Of a stretch of 64,000 bases of DNA, positions 9,324 to 20,684 are shown one piece after another. Position numbers and translations under genes: made by a program. The notes beneath the pieces were generated by a model. That model had not been told where the DNA came from. It ran no database searches and was given only the letters and a program-made list of their open reading frames with translations. The DNA is from Hydractinia symbiolongicarpus (taxonomy: Eukaryota; Cnidaria; Hydrozoa; Anthoathecata; Hydractiniidae): assembly GCF_029227915.1 (NCBI RefSeq), contig NC_079887.1:3100001-3164000 (forward strand), read 5' to 3'. Each line of letters starts with the position of its first letter. The first letter of the stretch is position 1.

Positions 9324-10145
9324 AATACAAAGAAAGTACCCAGGGAGTAAACTCATTTCCCGAACGATTTTTTAAATTATTTTTCCCCACTAAAACGCAT
9401 GAAACTTGTAGTTTTCAAAAATGTTTTCATTTTTGATGAGACGCTGAATAAAAGAAGTTTAATCGCCGGCAAACGAAAACCCGCGTCTTCCCGTAAATCC
9501 CAGACTCGGCCCGTATAGTCAAAAGTATACAAAGAAAGTACCCAGGGAGTAAACTCATTTCCAAAACGATTTTTTAAATTATCTTTTCATCACTAAAACG
9601 CTTGAGACTTGTAGTTTTCAAAAATGTTTTCATATTTGATGAGACGCTGAATAAAAGAAGTTTAATCGCCGGCAAACGAAAACCCGCCATTTCCCGTAAA
9701 CCCCGGACTCGGCCCGCATAGTCAAAAGTATACAAAGAAAGTACCCAGGGAGTAAACTCATTTCCCGAACGATTTTTTAAATTATTTTTTCACCACTAAA
9801 ACGCATGAGACTTGTAGTTTTTAAAAATGTTTTCATTTTTGATGAGACGCTGAATAAAAGAAGTTTAATCGCCGGCAAACGAAAACCTGCGATTTCCCGT
9901 AAATCCCGGACTCGGCCCGTATAGTCAAAAGTATACAAAGAAAGTACCCAGGGTGTAAACTCATTTCCCGAACGATTTTTTAAATTATTATTTCACCACT
10001 AAAGCCCATGAGACTTGTAGTTTTTAAAAATGTTTTTATTTTTGATGAGACGCTGAATAAAAGAGGTTTAATTGCCGGCAAACGAAAACCCGCGTCTTCC
10101 CGTAAATCCCGGACTCGGCCCGTATAGTCAAAAGTATACAAAGAA
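8524..10145 (+). repeat. Two tandem 811-bp tetramers (A4-A3-A1-A2')
   Basis: Order within each 811-bp unit: A4 (TTTTTCCCCAC, CCCAGACTC), A3 (CGCTTGAG, CCGCCATTT), A1-like (CCTGCGATTT tail), A2' (AGCCCATGAG, TTTTTATTTTTG or TTTTTATCTTTG, AGAGGTTTAATTG). Starts at 8524 and 9335. In the first tetramer the A1-like member has ATTGTTTCACC; in the second it has ATTTTTTCACC. The same pair recurs at 12174-13795 and 34888-36509. Confidence 0.9.
9335..9536 (+). repeat. Satellite monomer, subtype A4 (202 bp)
   Basis: A4 has a shortened T tract and C-rich box (AATTATTTTTCCCCAC in place of AATTATTTTTTCACCAC), CGCATGAAACTTG in several copies, and a tail reading GCGTCTTCCCG, AAATCCCAGACTCGG. The one-base deletion in the T tract accounts for its 202-bp length. 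It opens every 811-bp tetramer. Confidence 0.88.
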
Positions 10146-10754
10146 AGTACCCAGGGAGTAAACTCATTTCCCAAATGATATTTTAAATTATCTTTTCATC
10201 ACTAAAACGCTTGAGACTTGTAGTTTTCAAAAATGTTTTCATTTTTGATGAGACGCTGAATAAAAGAAGTTTAATCGCCGGCAAACGAAAACCCGCCATT
10301 TCCCGTAAACCCCGGACTCGGCCCGCATAGTCAAAAGTATACAAAGAAAGTACCCAGGGAGTAAACTCATTTCCCGAACGATTTTTTAAATTATTTTTTC
10401 ACCACTAAAACGTATGAGACTTGTAGTTTTCAAAAATGTTTTCATTTTTAATGAGACGCTGAATAAAAGAAGTTTAATCGCCGGCAAACGAAAACATGCG
10501 ATCTCCCGTAAATCCCGGACTCGGCCCGTATAGTCAAAAGTATACAAAGAAAGTACCCAGGGCGTAAACTCATTTCCCGAACGATTTTTTAAATTATTTT
10601 TTCACCACTAAAACGCATGAGACTTGTATTTTTTAAAAATGTTTTCATTTTTGATGAGACGCTGAATAAAAGAAGTTTAATTGCCGGCAAACGAAAACCC
10701 GCGTCTTCCCGTAAATCCCGGACTCGGCCCGTATAGTCAAAAGTATACAAAGAA

Positions 10755-11361
10755 AGTACCCAGGGAGTAAACTCATTTCCCTAATGATATTTTAAATTAA
10801 TTTTCACCACTAAAACGCATGAGACTTGTAGTTTTCAAAAATGTTTTCATTTTTGATAAGACGCTTAATGAAAGATGTTTAATCGCCGGCAAACGAAAAC
10901 CTCCGATTTCCCGTAAATCCTGGGCTTGGCCCGTATAGTCGAATGTATACAAAGAAAGTACCCAGTGAGTAAACTCATTTCCAAAACGATTTTCTCAATT
11001 ATCTTTTCACCACTAAAACGCATGAGACTTGCAGTTTTCAAAAATGTTTTCATTTTTGATGAGACGCTTAATAAAAGAGGTTTAATCGCCGGCAAAGGAA
11101 ATCCCGCGATTTCCCGTAAATCCCGGGCTTGGCCCGTATAGTCGAATGTATACAAAAAAATACCCAGGGAGTAAACTCATTTCCCGAACGATTTTTTAAA
11201 TTTTTTTTTCACCACTAAAACGCATGAGACTTGTAGTTTTTAAAAATGTTTTCATTTTTGATGAGACGCTGAATAAAAGAAGTTTAATCGCCGGCAAACG
11301 AAAACCTGCGATTTCCCGTAAATCCCGGACTCGGCCCGTATAGTCAAAAGTATACAAAGAA
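10755..11361 (+). repeat. B module 5 (B1, B2, B3/A hybrid)
   Basis: B1 is 10755-10956. B2 is 10957-11159, with the variants CCCAGTGAG and GATTTTCTCAATT. The third monomer, 11160-11361, has the B3 head (AAATTTTTTTTTCACC) but an A body (TTTTTAAAAATG, GCTGAATAAAAG, CCTGCGATTT). A deletion at the B2/B3 junction gives ACAAAAAAATACCC in place of ACAAAGAAAGTACCC. Matches 33469-34075 at offset 22714. Confidence 0.88.
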
Positions 11362-11970
11362 AGTACCCAGGGTGTAAACTCATTTCCCGAACGATTTTTT
11401 AAATTATTATTTCACCACTAAAGCCCATGAGACATGTAGTTTTCAAAAATGTTTTCATTTTTGATAAGACGCTTAATGAAAGATGTTTAATCGCCGGCAA
11501 ACGAAAACCTCCGATTTCCCGTAAATCCCGGTCTTGGCCCGTATAGTCGAATGTGTACAAAGAAAGTACCCTGTGAGTAAACTCATTTCCGAAACGATTT
11601 TTTCAATTATCTTTTCACCACTAAAACGCATGAGACTTGCAGTTTTCAAAAATGTTTTCATTTTTGATGAGACGCTTAATAAAAGAGTTTTAATCGCCGG
11701 CAAAGGAAATCCCGCGATTTCCCGTAAATCCCGGGCTTGGCCCGTATAGTCGAATGTATACAAAGAAAGTACCCAGGGAGTAAACTCATTTCCCGAACGA
11801 TTTTTTAAATTTTTTTTTCACCACTAAAACGCATGAGACTTGTAGTTTTCAAAAATGTTTTCATTTTTGATGAGACGCTTAATGAAAGAGGTTTAATCGC
11901 CGGCAAACGAAAACCCGCGATTTCCAGTAAATCCCGGGCTTGGCCCTTACAGTCGAATGTATACAAAGAA
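11362..11970 (+). repeat. B module 6 (A2/B1 hybrid, B2, B3)
   Basis: Entry monomer 11362-11564 has the A2 head and B1 tail; B2 is 11565-11767 and B3 is 11768-11970. Distinguished from modules 3 and 4 by CCCGGTCTTGG near 11530 and CTTGGCCCTTACAG near 11940. The latter is shared with 34.67 kb. Confidence 0.9.
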
Positions 11971-12173
11971 AGTACCCTGTGAGTAAACTCATTTCCAGAA
12001 CGATTTTTTAATTTATTTTTTCAACACTAAAACGCATGAGACTTGTAGTTTTTAAAAATGTTTTCATTTTTGATGAGACGCTGAATAGAAGAAGTTTAAT
12101 CGCCAGCAAACGAAAACCCGCCATTTCCCGTAAACCCCGGACTCGGCCCGCATAGTCAAAAGTATACAAAGAA

Positions 12174-13795
12174 AGTACCCAGGGAGTAAACTCATTTCCC
12201 GAACGATTTTTTAAATTATTTTTCCCCACTAAAACGCATGAAACTTGTAGTTTTCAAAAATGTTTTCATTTTTGATGAGACGCTGAATAAAAGAAGTTAA
12301 ATCGCCGGCAAACGAAAACCCGCGTCTTCCCGTAAATCCCAGACTCGGCCCGTATAGTCAAAAGTATACAAAGAAAGTACCCAGGGAGTAAACTCATTTC
12401 CAAAACGATTTTTTAAATTATCTTTTCATCACTAAAACGCTTGAGACTTGTAGTTTTCAAAAATGTTTTCATATTTGATGAGACGCTGAATAAAGGAAGT
12501 TTAATCGCCGGCAAACGAAAACCCGCCATTTCCCGTAAACCCCGGACTCGGCCCGCATAGTCAAAAGTATACAAAGAAAGTACCCAGGGAGTAAACTCAT
12601 TTCCCGAACGATTTTTTAAATTATTGTTTCACCACTAAAACGCATGAGACTTGTAGTTTTTAAAAATGTTTTCATTTTTGATGAGACGCTGAATAAAAGA
12701 AGTTTAATCGCCGGCAAACGAAAACCTGCGATTTCCCGTAAATCCCGGACTCGGCCCGTATAGTCAAAAGTATACAAAGAAAGTACCCAGGGTGTAAACT
12801 CATTTCCCGAACGATTTTTTAAATTATTATTTCACCACTAAAGCCCATGAGACTTGTAGTTTTTAAAAATGTTTTTATTTTTGATGAGACGCTGAATAAA
12901 AGAGGTTTAATTGCCGGCAAACGAAAACCCGCGTCTTCCCGTAAATCTCGGACTCGGCCCGTATAGTCAAAAGAATACAAAGAAAGTACCCAGGGAGTAA
13001 ACTCATTTCCCGAACGATTTTTTAAATTATTTTTCCCCACTAAAACGCATGAAACTTGTAGTTTTCAAAAATGTTTTCATTTTTGATGAGACGCTGAATA
13101 AAAGAAGTTTAATCGCCGGCAAACGAAAACCCGCGTCTTCCCGTAAATCCCAGACTCGGCCCGTATAGTCAAAAGTATACAAAGAAAGTACCCAGGGAGT
13201 AAACTCATTTCCAAAACGATTTTTTAAATTATCTTTTCATCACTAAAACGCTTGAGACTTGTAGTTTTCAAAAATGTTTTCATATTTGATGAGACGCTGA
13301 ATAAAAGAAGTTTAATCGCCGGCAAACGAAAACCCGCCATTTCCCGTAAACCCCGGACTCGGCCCGCATAGTCAAAAGTATACAAAGAAAGTACCCAGGG
13401 AGTAAACTCATTTCCCGAACGATTTTTTAAATTATTTTTTCACCACTAAAACGCATGAGACTTGTAGTTTTTAAAAATGTTTTCATTTTTGATGAGACGC
13501 TGAATAAAAGAAGTTTAATCGCCGGCAAACGAAAACCTGCGATTTCCCGTAAATCCCGGACTCGGCCCGTATAGTCAAAAGTATACAAAGAAAGTACCCA
13601 GGGTGTAAACTCATTTCCCGAACGATTTTTTAAATTATTATTTCACCACTAAAGCCCATGAGACTTGTAGTTTTTAAAAATGTTTTTATTTTTGATGAGA
13701 CGCTGAATAAAAGAGGTTTAATTGCCGGCAAACGAAAACCCGCGTCTTCCCGTAAATCCCGGACTCGGCCCGTATAGTCAAAAGTATACAAAGAA
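12174..13795 (+). repeat. Two tandem 811-bp tetramers, second pair
   Basis: Tetramer starts at 12174 and 12985, 811 bp apart, same A4-A3-A1-A2' order as 8524-10145 at offset 3650. A private TCTCGGACTC variant near 12946 recurs at about 35660. This confirms that the 32.7-38.8 kb block descends from the same ancestral copy as 10.0-16.1 kb. Confidence 0.9.
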
Positions 13796-14404
13796 AGTAC
13801 CCAGGGAGTAAACTCATTTCCCAAATGATATTTTAAATTATCTTTTCATCACTAAAACGCTTGAGACTTGTAGTTTTCAAAAATGTTTTCATTTTTGATG
13901 AGACTCTGAATAAAAGAAGTTTAATCGCCGGCAAACGAAAGCCCGCCATTTCCCGTAAACCCCGGACTCGGCCCGCATAGTCAAAAGTATACAAAGAAAG
14001 TACCCAGGGAGTAAACTCATTTTCCGAACGATTTTTTAAATTATTTTTTCACCACTAAAACGCATGAGACTTGTAGTTTTCAAAAATGTTTTCATTTTTA
14101 ATGAGACGCTGAATAAAAGAAGTTTAATCGCCGGCAAACGAAAGCATGCGATCTCCCGTAAATCCCGGACTCGGCCCGTATAGTCAAAAGTATACAAAGA
14201 AAGTACCCAGGGCGTAAACTCATTTCCCGAACGATTTTTTAAATTATTTTTTCACCACTAAAACGCATGAGACTTGTAGTTTTTAAAAATGTTTTCATTT
14301 TTGATGAGACGCTGAATAAAAGAAGTTTAATTGCCGGCAAACGAAAACCCGCGTCTTCCCGTAAATCCCGGACTCGGCCCGTATAGTCAAAAGTATACAA
14401 AGAA

Positions 14405-14810
14405 AGTACCCAGGGAGTAAACTCATTTCCCTAATGATATTTTAAATTAATTTTCACCACTAAAACGCATGAGACTTGTAGTTTTCAAAAATGTTTTCAT
14501 TTTTGATAAGACGCTTAATGAAAGATGTTTAATCGCCGGCAAACGAAAACCTCCGATTTCCCGTAAATCCTGGGCTTGGCCCGTATAGTCGAATGTATAC
14601 AAAGAAAGTACCCTGTGAGTAAACTCATTTCCAAAACGATTTTCTCAATTATCTTTTCACCACTAAAACGCATGAGACTTGCAGTTTTCAAAAATGTTTT
14701 CATTTTTGATGAGACGCTTAATAAAAGAGGTTTAATCGGCGGCAAAGAAAATCCCGCGATTTCCCGTAAATCCCGGGCTTGGCCCGTATAGTCGAATGTA
14801 TACAAAAAAA
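14405..14810 (+). repeat. B module 7 (B1-B2, no B3)
   Basis: B1 is 14405-14606 and B2 is 14607-14810, with TCGGCGGCAAAGAAAATCC. The B2 end reads ACAAAAAAAATACCC and is followed directly by an exit hybrid with TCCAGAACG, so B3 is missing. The copy at 37119-37524 shares this structure. Confidence 0.88.
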
Positions 14811-15011
14811 ATACCCAGGGAGTAAACTCATTTCCAGAACGATTTTTTAATTTATTTTTTCAACACTAAAACGCATGAGACTTGTAGTTTTCAAAAATGT
14901 TTTCATTTTTGATGAGACGCTGAATAAAAGAAGTTTAATCGCCGGCAAACGAAAACCTGGGATTTCCCGTAAATCCCGAGTCGGCCCGTATAGTCAAAAG
15001 TATACAAAGAA

Positions 15012-15214
15012 AGTACCCAGGGTGTAAACTCATTTCCCGAACGATTTTTTAAATTATTATTTCACCACTAAAGCCCATGAGACTTGTAGTATTTAAAAAA
15101 ATTTTCATTTTTGATGAGACGCTGAATAAAAGAAGTTTAATCGCCGGCAAACGAAAACCCGCGACTTCCCGTAAATCCCAGACTCAGCCCGTATAGTCAA
15201 AAGTATACAAAGAA
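15012..15214 (+). repeat. Satellite monomer, subtype A5
   Basis: A2-like head (GGGTGTAAACTC, AGCCCATGAG) but with TATTTAAAAAAATTTTC, GCGACTTCCCG and GACTCAGCCCG. A5 is confined to 15-23.3 kb and 37.7-42.4 kb and is absent elsewhere, so it marks one sub-zone of the superrepeat. Related copies begin near 16635, 18660, 22713, 37730, 39350 and 42185; several of these have GAAGGATTTTTAAATT. Confidence 0.85.
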
Positions 15215-16900
15215 AGTACCCAGTGAGTAAACTCATTTCCCGAACGATTTTTTAAATTATTTTTTCACCACTAAAACGCATGAGACTTGTAGTTTTCAAA
15301 AATGTTTTCATTTTTGATGAGACGCTGAATAAAAGAAGTTTAATCGCCGGCAAACGAAAACCTGCGATTTCCCGTAAGTCCCGGACTCGGCCCCTATAGT
15401 CAAAAGTATACAAAGAAAGTACCCGGGGTGTAAACTCATTTCCCGAACGATTTTTTAAATTATTTTTTCACCACTAAAACGCATGAGACTTGTAGTTTTC
15501 AAAAATGTTTTCATTTTTGATGAGACGCTGAATAAAAGAAGTTTAATCGCCGGCAAACGAAAACCTGCGATTTCCCGTAAATCCCGGACTCGGCCCGTAT
15601 AGTCAAAAGTATACAAAGAAAGTACTCAGGGAGTAAACTCATTTCCCGAACGATTTTTTAAATTATTTTTTCACCACTAAAACGCATGAGACTTGTAGTT
15701 TTTAAAAATGTTTTCATTTTTGATGAGACGCTGAATAAAAGAAGTTTAATTGCCGCCAAACGAAAACCCGCGTCTTCCCGTAAATCCCGGACTCGGCCCG
15801 TATAGTCAAAAGTATACAAAGAAAGTACCCAGGGAGTAAACTCATTTCCCTAATGATATTTTAAATTAATTTTCACCACTAAAACGCATGAGACTTGTAG
15901 TTTTCAAAAATGTTTTCATTTTTGATAAGACGCTTAATGAAAGATGTTTAATCGCCGGCAAACGAAAACCTCCGATTTCCCGTAAATCCTGGGCTTGGCC
16001 CGTATAGTCGAATGTATACAAAGAAAGTACCCTGTGAGTAAACTCATTTCCGAAACGATTTTTCAATTATCTTTTCACCACTAAAACGCATGAGACTTGC
16101 AGTTTTCAAAAATGTTTTCATTTTTGATGAGACGCTTAATAAAAGAGGTTTAATCGCCGGCAAAGGAAATCCCGCGATTTCCCGTAAATCCCGGGCTTGG
16201 CCCGTATAGTAGAATGTATACAAAAAAAATACCCAGGGAGTAAACTCATTTCCCGAACGATTTTTTAAATTTTTTTTTCACAACTAAAACGCATGAGACT
16301 TGTAGTTTTCAAAAATGTTTTCATTTTTGATGAGACGCTTAATGAAAGAGGTTTAATCGCCGGCAAACGAAAACCCGCGATTTCCCGTAAACCCTGGGCT
16401 TGGCCCGTATAGTCGAATGTATACAAAGAAAGTACCCTGTGAGTAAACTCATTTCCAGAACGATTTTTTAATTTATTTTTTCAACACTAAAACGCATAAG
16501 ACTTGTAGTTTTCAAAAATGTTTTCATTTTTGATGAGACGCTGAATAAAAGAAGTTTAATCGCCGGCAAACGAAAACCTGGGATTTCCCGTAAATCCCGA
16601 GTCGGCTCGTATAGTCAAAAGTATACAAAGAAAGTACCCAGGGTGTAAACTCATTTCCCGAAGGATTTTTAAATTATTATTTCACCACTAAAGCCCATGA
16701 GACTTGTAGTATTTAAAAAAATTTTCATTTTTGATGAGACGCTGAATAAAAGAAGTTTAATCGCCGGCAAACGAAAACCCGCGACTTCCCGTAAATCCCG
16801 GACTCAGCCCGTATAGTCAAAAGTATACAAAGAAAGTACCCAGGGAGTAAACTCATTTCCCGAACGATTTTTTAAATTATTTTTTCACCACTAAAACGCA
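15089..16900 (+). repeat. A5/B tandem unit, copy 1 (offset 1823 to 2026 bp)
   Basis: The left part realigns at offset 1823 (nine monomers) and the right part, from AGTACTCAGG at 15621, at offset 2026 (ten monomers) with 17647. Between them the second copy contains one additional monomer with AAACTCCATGAG near 17300. Shared markers are CAGTGAGTAAAC, ACCCGGGGTG, TGCCGCCAAACG and CCCGAAGGATTTTT. Confidence 0.8.
15824..16430 (+). repeat. B module 8 (complete B1-B2-B3)
   Basis: B1 is 15824-16025, B2 is 16026-16228, B3 is 16229-16430. B2 has a one-base deletion in the T tract (GATTTTTCAATT) that breaks the open frame seen in other B2 copies. B2 ends TAGTAGAATG and B3 has TCACAACTAAAACG. Both variants recur in modules 9, 16 and 17, and the B3 variant also in module 10. 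Confidence 0.92.
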
Positions 16901-16919
16901 TGAGACTTGTAGTATTTAA

Positions 16920-18930
16920 AAAAATTTTCATTTTTGATGAGACGCTGAATAAAAGAAGTTTAATCGCCGGCAAACGAAAACCCGCGACTTCCCGTAAATC
17001 CCAGACTCAGCCCGTATAGTCAAAAGTATACAAAGAAAGTACCCAGTGAGTAAACTCATTTCCCGAACGATTTTTTAAATTATTTTTTCACCACTAAAAC
17101 GCATGAGACTTGTAGTTTTCAAAAATGTTTTCATTTTTGATGAGACGCTGAATAAAAGAAGTTTAATCGCCGGCAAACGAAAACCTGCGATTTCCCGTAA
17201 GTCCCGGACTCGGCCCCTATAGTCAAAAGTATACAAAGAAAGTACCCGGGGTGTAAACTCATTTCCCGAACGATTTTTTAAATTATTATTTCACCACTAA
17301 ACTCCATGAGACTTGTAGTTTTCAAAAATGTTTTCATTTTTGATGAGACGCTGAATAAAAGAAGTTTAATCGCCGGCAAACGAAAACCCGCCATTTCCCG
17401 TAAACCCCGGACTCGGCCCGCATAGTCAAAAGTATACAAAGAAAGTACCCAGGGAGTAAACTCATTTCCCGAACGATTTTTTAAATTATTTTTTCACCAC
17501 TAAAACGCATGAGACTTGTAGTTTTCAAAAATGTTTTCATTTTTGATGAGACGCTGAATAAAAGAAGTTTAATCGCCGGCAAACGAAAACCTGCGATTTC
17601 CCGTAAATCCCGGACTCGGCCCGTATAGTCAAAAGTATACAAAGAAAGTACTCAGGGAGTAAACTCATTTCCCGAACGATTTTTTAAATTATTTTTTCAC
17701 CACTAAAACGCATGAGACTTGTAGTTTTTAAAAATGTTTTCATTTTTGATGAGACGCTGAATAAAAGAAGTTTAATTGCCGCCAAACGAAAACCCGCGTC
17801 TTCCCGTAAATCCCGGACTCGGCCCGTATAGTCAAAAGTATACAAAGAAAGTACCCAGGGAGTAAACTCATTTCCCTAATGATATTTTAAATTAATTTTC
17901 ACCACTAAAACGCATGAGACTTGTAGTTTTCAAAAATGTTTTCATTTTTGATAAGACGCTTAATGAAAGATGTTTAATCGCCGGCAAACGAAAACCTCCG
18001 ATTTCCCGTAAATCCTGGGCTTGGCCCGTATAGTCGAATGTATACAAAGAAAGTACCCTGTGAGTAAACTCATTTCCGAAACGATTTTTCAATTATCTTT
18101 TCACCACTAAAACGCATGAGACTTGCAGTTTTCAAAAATGTTTTCATTTTTGATGAGACGCTTAATAAAAGAGGTTTAATCGCCGGCAAAGGAAATCCCG
18201 CGATTTCCCGTAAATCCCGGGCTTGGCCCGTATAGTAGAATGTATACAAAAAAAATACCCAGGGAGTAAACTCATTTCCCGAACGATTTTTTAAATTTTT
18301 TTTTCACAACTAAAACGCATGAGACTTGTAGTTTTCAAAAATGTTTTCATTTTTGATGAGACGCTTAATGAAAGAGGTTTAATCGCCGGCAAACGAAAAC
18401 CCGCGATTTCCCGTAAACCCCGGGCTTGGCCCGTATAGTCGAATGTATACAAAGAAAGTACCCTGTGAGTAAACTCATTTCCAGAACGATTTTTTAATTT
18501 ATTTTTTCAACACTAAAACGCATAAGACTTGTAGTTTTCAAAAATGTTTTCATTTTTGATGAGACGCTGAATAAAAGAAGTTTAATCGCCGGCAAACGAA
18601 AACCTGGGATTTCCCGTAAATCCCGAGTCGGCTCGTATAGTCAAAAGTATACAAAGAAAGTACCCAGGGTGTAAACTCATTTCCCGAAGGATTTTTAAAT
18701 TATTATTTCACCACTAAAGCCCATGAGACTTGTAGTATTTAAAAAAATTTTCATTTTTGATGAGACGCTGAATAAAAGAAGTTTAATCGCCGGCAAACGA
18801 AAACCCGCGACTTCCCGTAAATCCCGGACTCAGCCCGTATAGTCAAAAGTATACAAAGAAAGTACCCAGGGAGTAAACTCATTTCCCGAACGATTTTTTA
18901 AATTATTTTTTCACCACTAAAACGCATGAG
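16920..18930 (+). repeat. A5/B tandem unit, copy 2
   Basis: Second copy of 15089-16900, followed in order by an added monomer (near 17250-17450), A1 monomers, B module 9, exit hybrid and A5 monomers. Similarity to copy 1 ends where 16.91 kb has TATTTAAAAAAATTTTC but 18.94 kb has GTTTTCAAAAATG. Confidence 0.8.
17850..18456 (+). repeat. B module 9 (complete B1-B2-B3)
   Basis: Copy of module 8 at offset 2026, with the same short-T-tract B2, TAGTAGAATG ending and TCACAACTAAAACG in B3. Module 8 has AAACCCTGGGCTTGG where this module has AAACCCCGGGCTTGG; the CCCGGG form is general for B. Confidence 0.92.
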
Positions 18931-19265
18931 ACTTGTAGTTTTCAAAAATGTTTTCATTTTTGATGAGACGCTGAATAAAAGAAGTTTAATCGCCGGCAAA
19001 CGAAAACCTGCGATTTCCCGTAAGTCCCGGACTCGGCCCGTATAGTCAAAAGTATACAAAGAAAGTACCCGGGGTGTAAACTCATTTCCCGAACGATTTT
19101 TTAAATTATTATTTACCACTAAAGCCCATGAGACTTGTAGTTTTTAAAAATGTTTTCATTTTTGATGAGACGCTGAATGAAAGAAGTTTAATCGCCGGCA
19201 AACGAAAACCCGCGACTTCTCGTAAATCCCGGACTCAGCCCGTATAGTCAAAAGTATACAAAGAA

Positions 19266-20684
19266 AGTACCCAGGGAGTACACTCATTTCCCGAACGATT
19301 TTTTAAATTATTTTTTCACCACTAAAACGCATGAGACTTGTAGTTTTCAAATATGTTTTCATTTTTGATGAGACACTGAATAAAAGAAGTTTAATCGCCG
19401 GCAAACGAACACCTGCGATTTCCCGTATGTCCCAGACTCGGCCCGTATAGTCAAAAGTATACAAAGAAAGTACCCGGGGTGTAAACTCATTTCCCGAACG
19501 ATTTTTTAAATTATTATTTCACCACTAAAGCCCATGAGACTTGTAGTTTTTAAAAATGTTTTCATTTTTGATGAGACGCTGAATAAAAGAAGTTTAATTG
19601 CCGGCAAACGAAAACCCGCGACTTCCCGTAAATCCCGGACTCGGCCCGTATAGTCGAATGTATACAAAGAAAGTACCCTGTGAGTAAACTCATTTCCAGA
19701 ACGATTTTTTAATTTATTTTTTCAACACTAAAACGCATGAGACTTGTAGCTTTAAAAATGTTTTCATTTTTGATGAGACGCTGAATAAAAGAAGTTTAAT
19801 CGCCGGCAAACGAAAACCCGCCATTTCCCGTAAACCCCGGACTCAGCCCGCATAGTCAAAAGTATACAAAGAAAGTACCCAGGGAGTAAACTCATTTCCC
19901 GAACGATTTTTTAAATTATTTTTCCCCACTAAAACGCATGAGACTTGTAGTTTTCAAAAATGTTTTCATTTTTGATGAGACGCTGAATAAATGCAGTTTA
20001 ATCGCCGGCAAACGAAAACCCGCGTCTTCCCGTAAATCCCAGACTCGGCCCGTATAGTCAAAAGTATACAAAGAAAGTACCCAGGGAGTAAACTCATTTC
20101 CAAAACGATTTTTTAAATTATCTTTTCATCCCTAAAACGCTTGAGACTTGTAGTTTTCAAAAATGTTTTCATATTTGATGAGACGCTGAATAAAAGAAGT
20201 TTAATCGCCGGCAAACGAAAACCCGCCATTTCCCGTAAACCCCGGACTCGGCCCGCATAGTCAAAAGTATACAAAGAAAGTACCCAGGGAGTAAACTCAT
20301 TTCCCGAACGATTTTTTAAATTATTTTTTCACCACTAAAACGCATGAGACTTGTAGTTTTCAAAAATGTTTTCATTTTTGATGAGACGCTGAATAAAAGA
20401 AGTTTAATCGCCGGCAAACGAAAACCTGCGATTTCCCGTAAATCCCGGACTCGGCCCGTATAGTCAAAAGTATACAAAGAAAGTACTCAGGGAGTAAACT
20501 CATTTCCCGAACGATTTTTTAAATTATTTTTTCACCACTAAAACGCATGAGACTTGTAGTTTTTAAAAATGTTTTCATTTTTGATGAGACGCTGAATAAA
20601 AGAAGTTTAATTGCCGCCAAACGAAAACCCGCGTCTTCCCGTAAATCCCGGACTCGGCCCGTATAGTCAAAAGTATACAAAGAA
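19266..20684 (+). repeat. 1419-bp heptamer, copy 1
   Basis: Starts at AGTACCCAGGGAGTACAC and ends immediately before the same sequence at 20685. Content: A1-like with TCAAATATG, A2', B-scar/exit hybrid, A4-like with AATAAATGCAG, A3 with TCATCCCTAAAAC, A1 with CCTGCGATTT, A1 with TGCCGCCAAACG. I found no difference from copy 2 at any marker checked, including the otherwise private TCAAATATG and CCGTATGTCCC. This duplication looks like one of the youngest events in the window. Confidence 0.92.
19469..19873 (+). repeat. B-module scar 1 (B end-tag and exit hybrid without a B body)
   Basis: Monomer 19469-19671 is A-type through its GCGACTTCCC and GACTCGGCCC tail but ends with the B tag TAGTCGAATGTATAC. 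The following monomer, 19672-19873, is the exit hybrid (CCCTGTGAG, TCCAGAACG, AACACTAAAACG). These flanks normally border a B trimer, and none lies between them. The simplest reading is that the trimer was deleted by exchange between an upstream A monomer and the end of B3. Confidence 0.8.

Larger units (their letters stand above)
7720..11160 (+). repeat. 18-mer unit (offset 3650 bp), copy 1
   Basis: Realigns with about 11370-14810 at a constant offset of 3650 (18 x 203 - 4). It spans module 4, two 811-bp tetramers, three A monomers and module 5. Shared private variants include AGAATACAAAG, CCAAATGATATTTT, ACATGCGATCTCCC and GGGCGTAAAC. The two copies are separated by one B3/A hybrid monomer (11160-11361). 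Confidence 0.85.
11370..14810 (+). repeat. 18-mer unit (offset 3650 bp), copy 2
   Basis: Second copy of the 18-mer. It carries the same sequence of monomer subtypes as 7720-11160 and ends at the ACAAAAAAAATACCC junction. Beyond that point it continues into an exit hybrid (TCCAGAACG), whereas copy 1 continues into a B3 head. Copy 2 rather than copy 1 is followed by the 14.8-16.4 kb region that recurs at 37.5-39.1 kb. Confidence 0.85.

Noticed and set aside
11160-11361. Listing the monomer after B2 in module 5 as a full B3
   Set aside because: Only its head is B3-like. The middle and tail (TTTTTAAAAATG, GCTGAATAAAAG, CCTGCGATTT, TAGTCAAAAG) are A-type, so it is reported as a hybrid.
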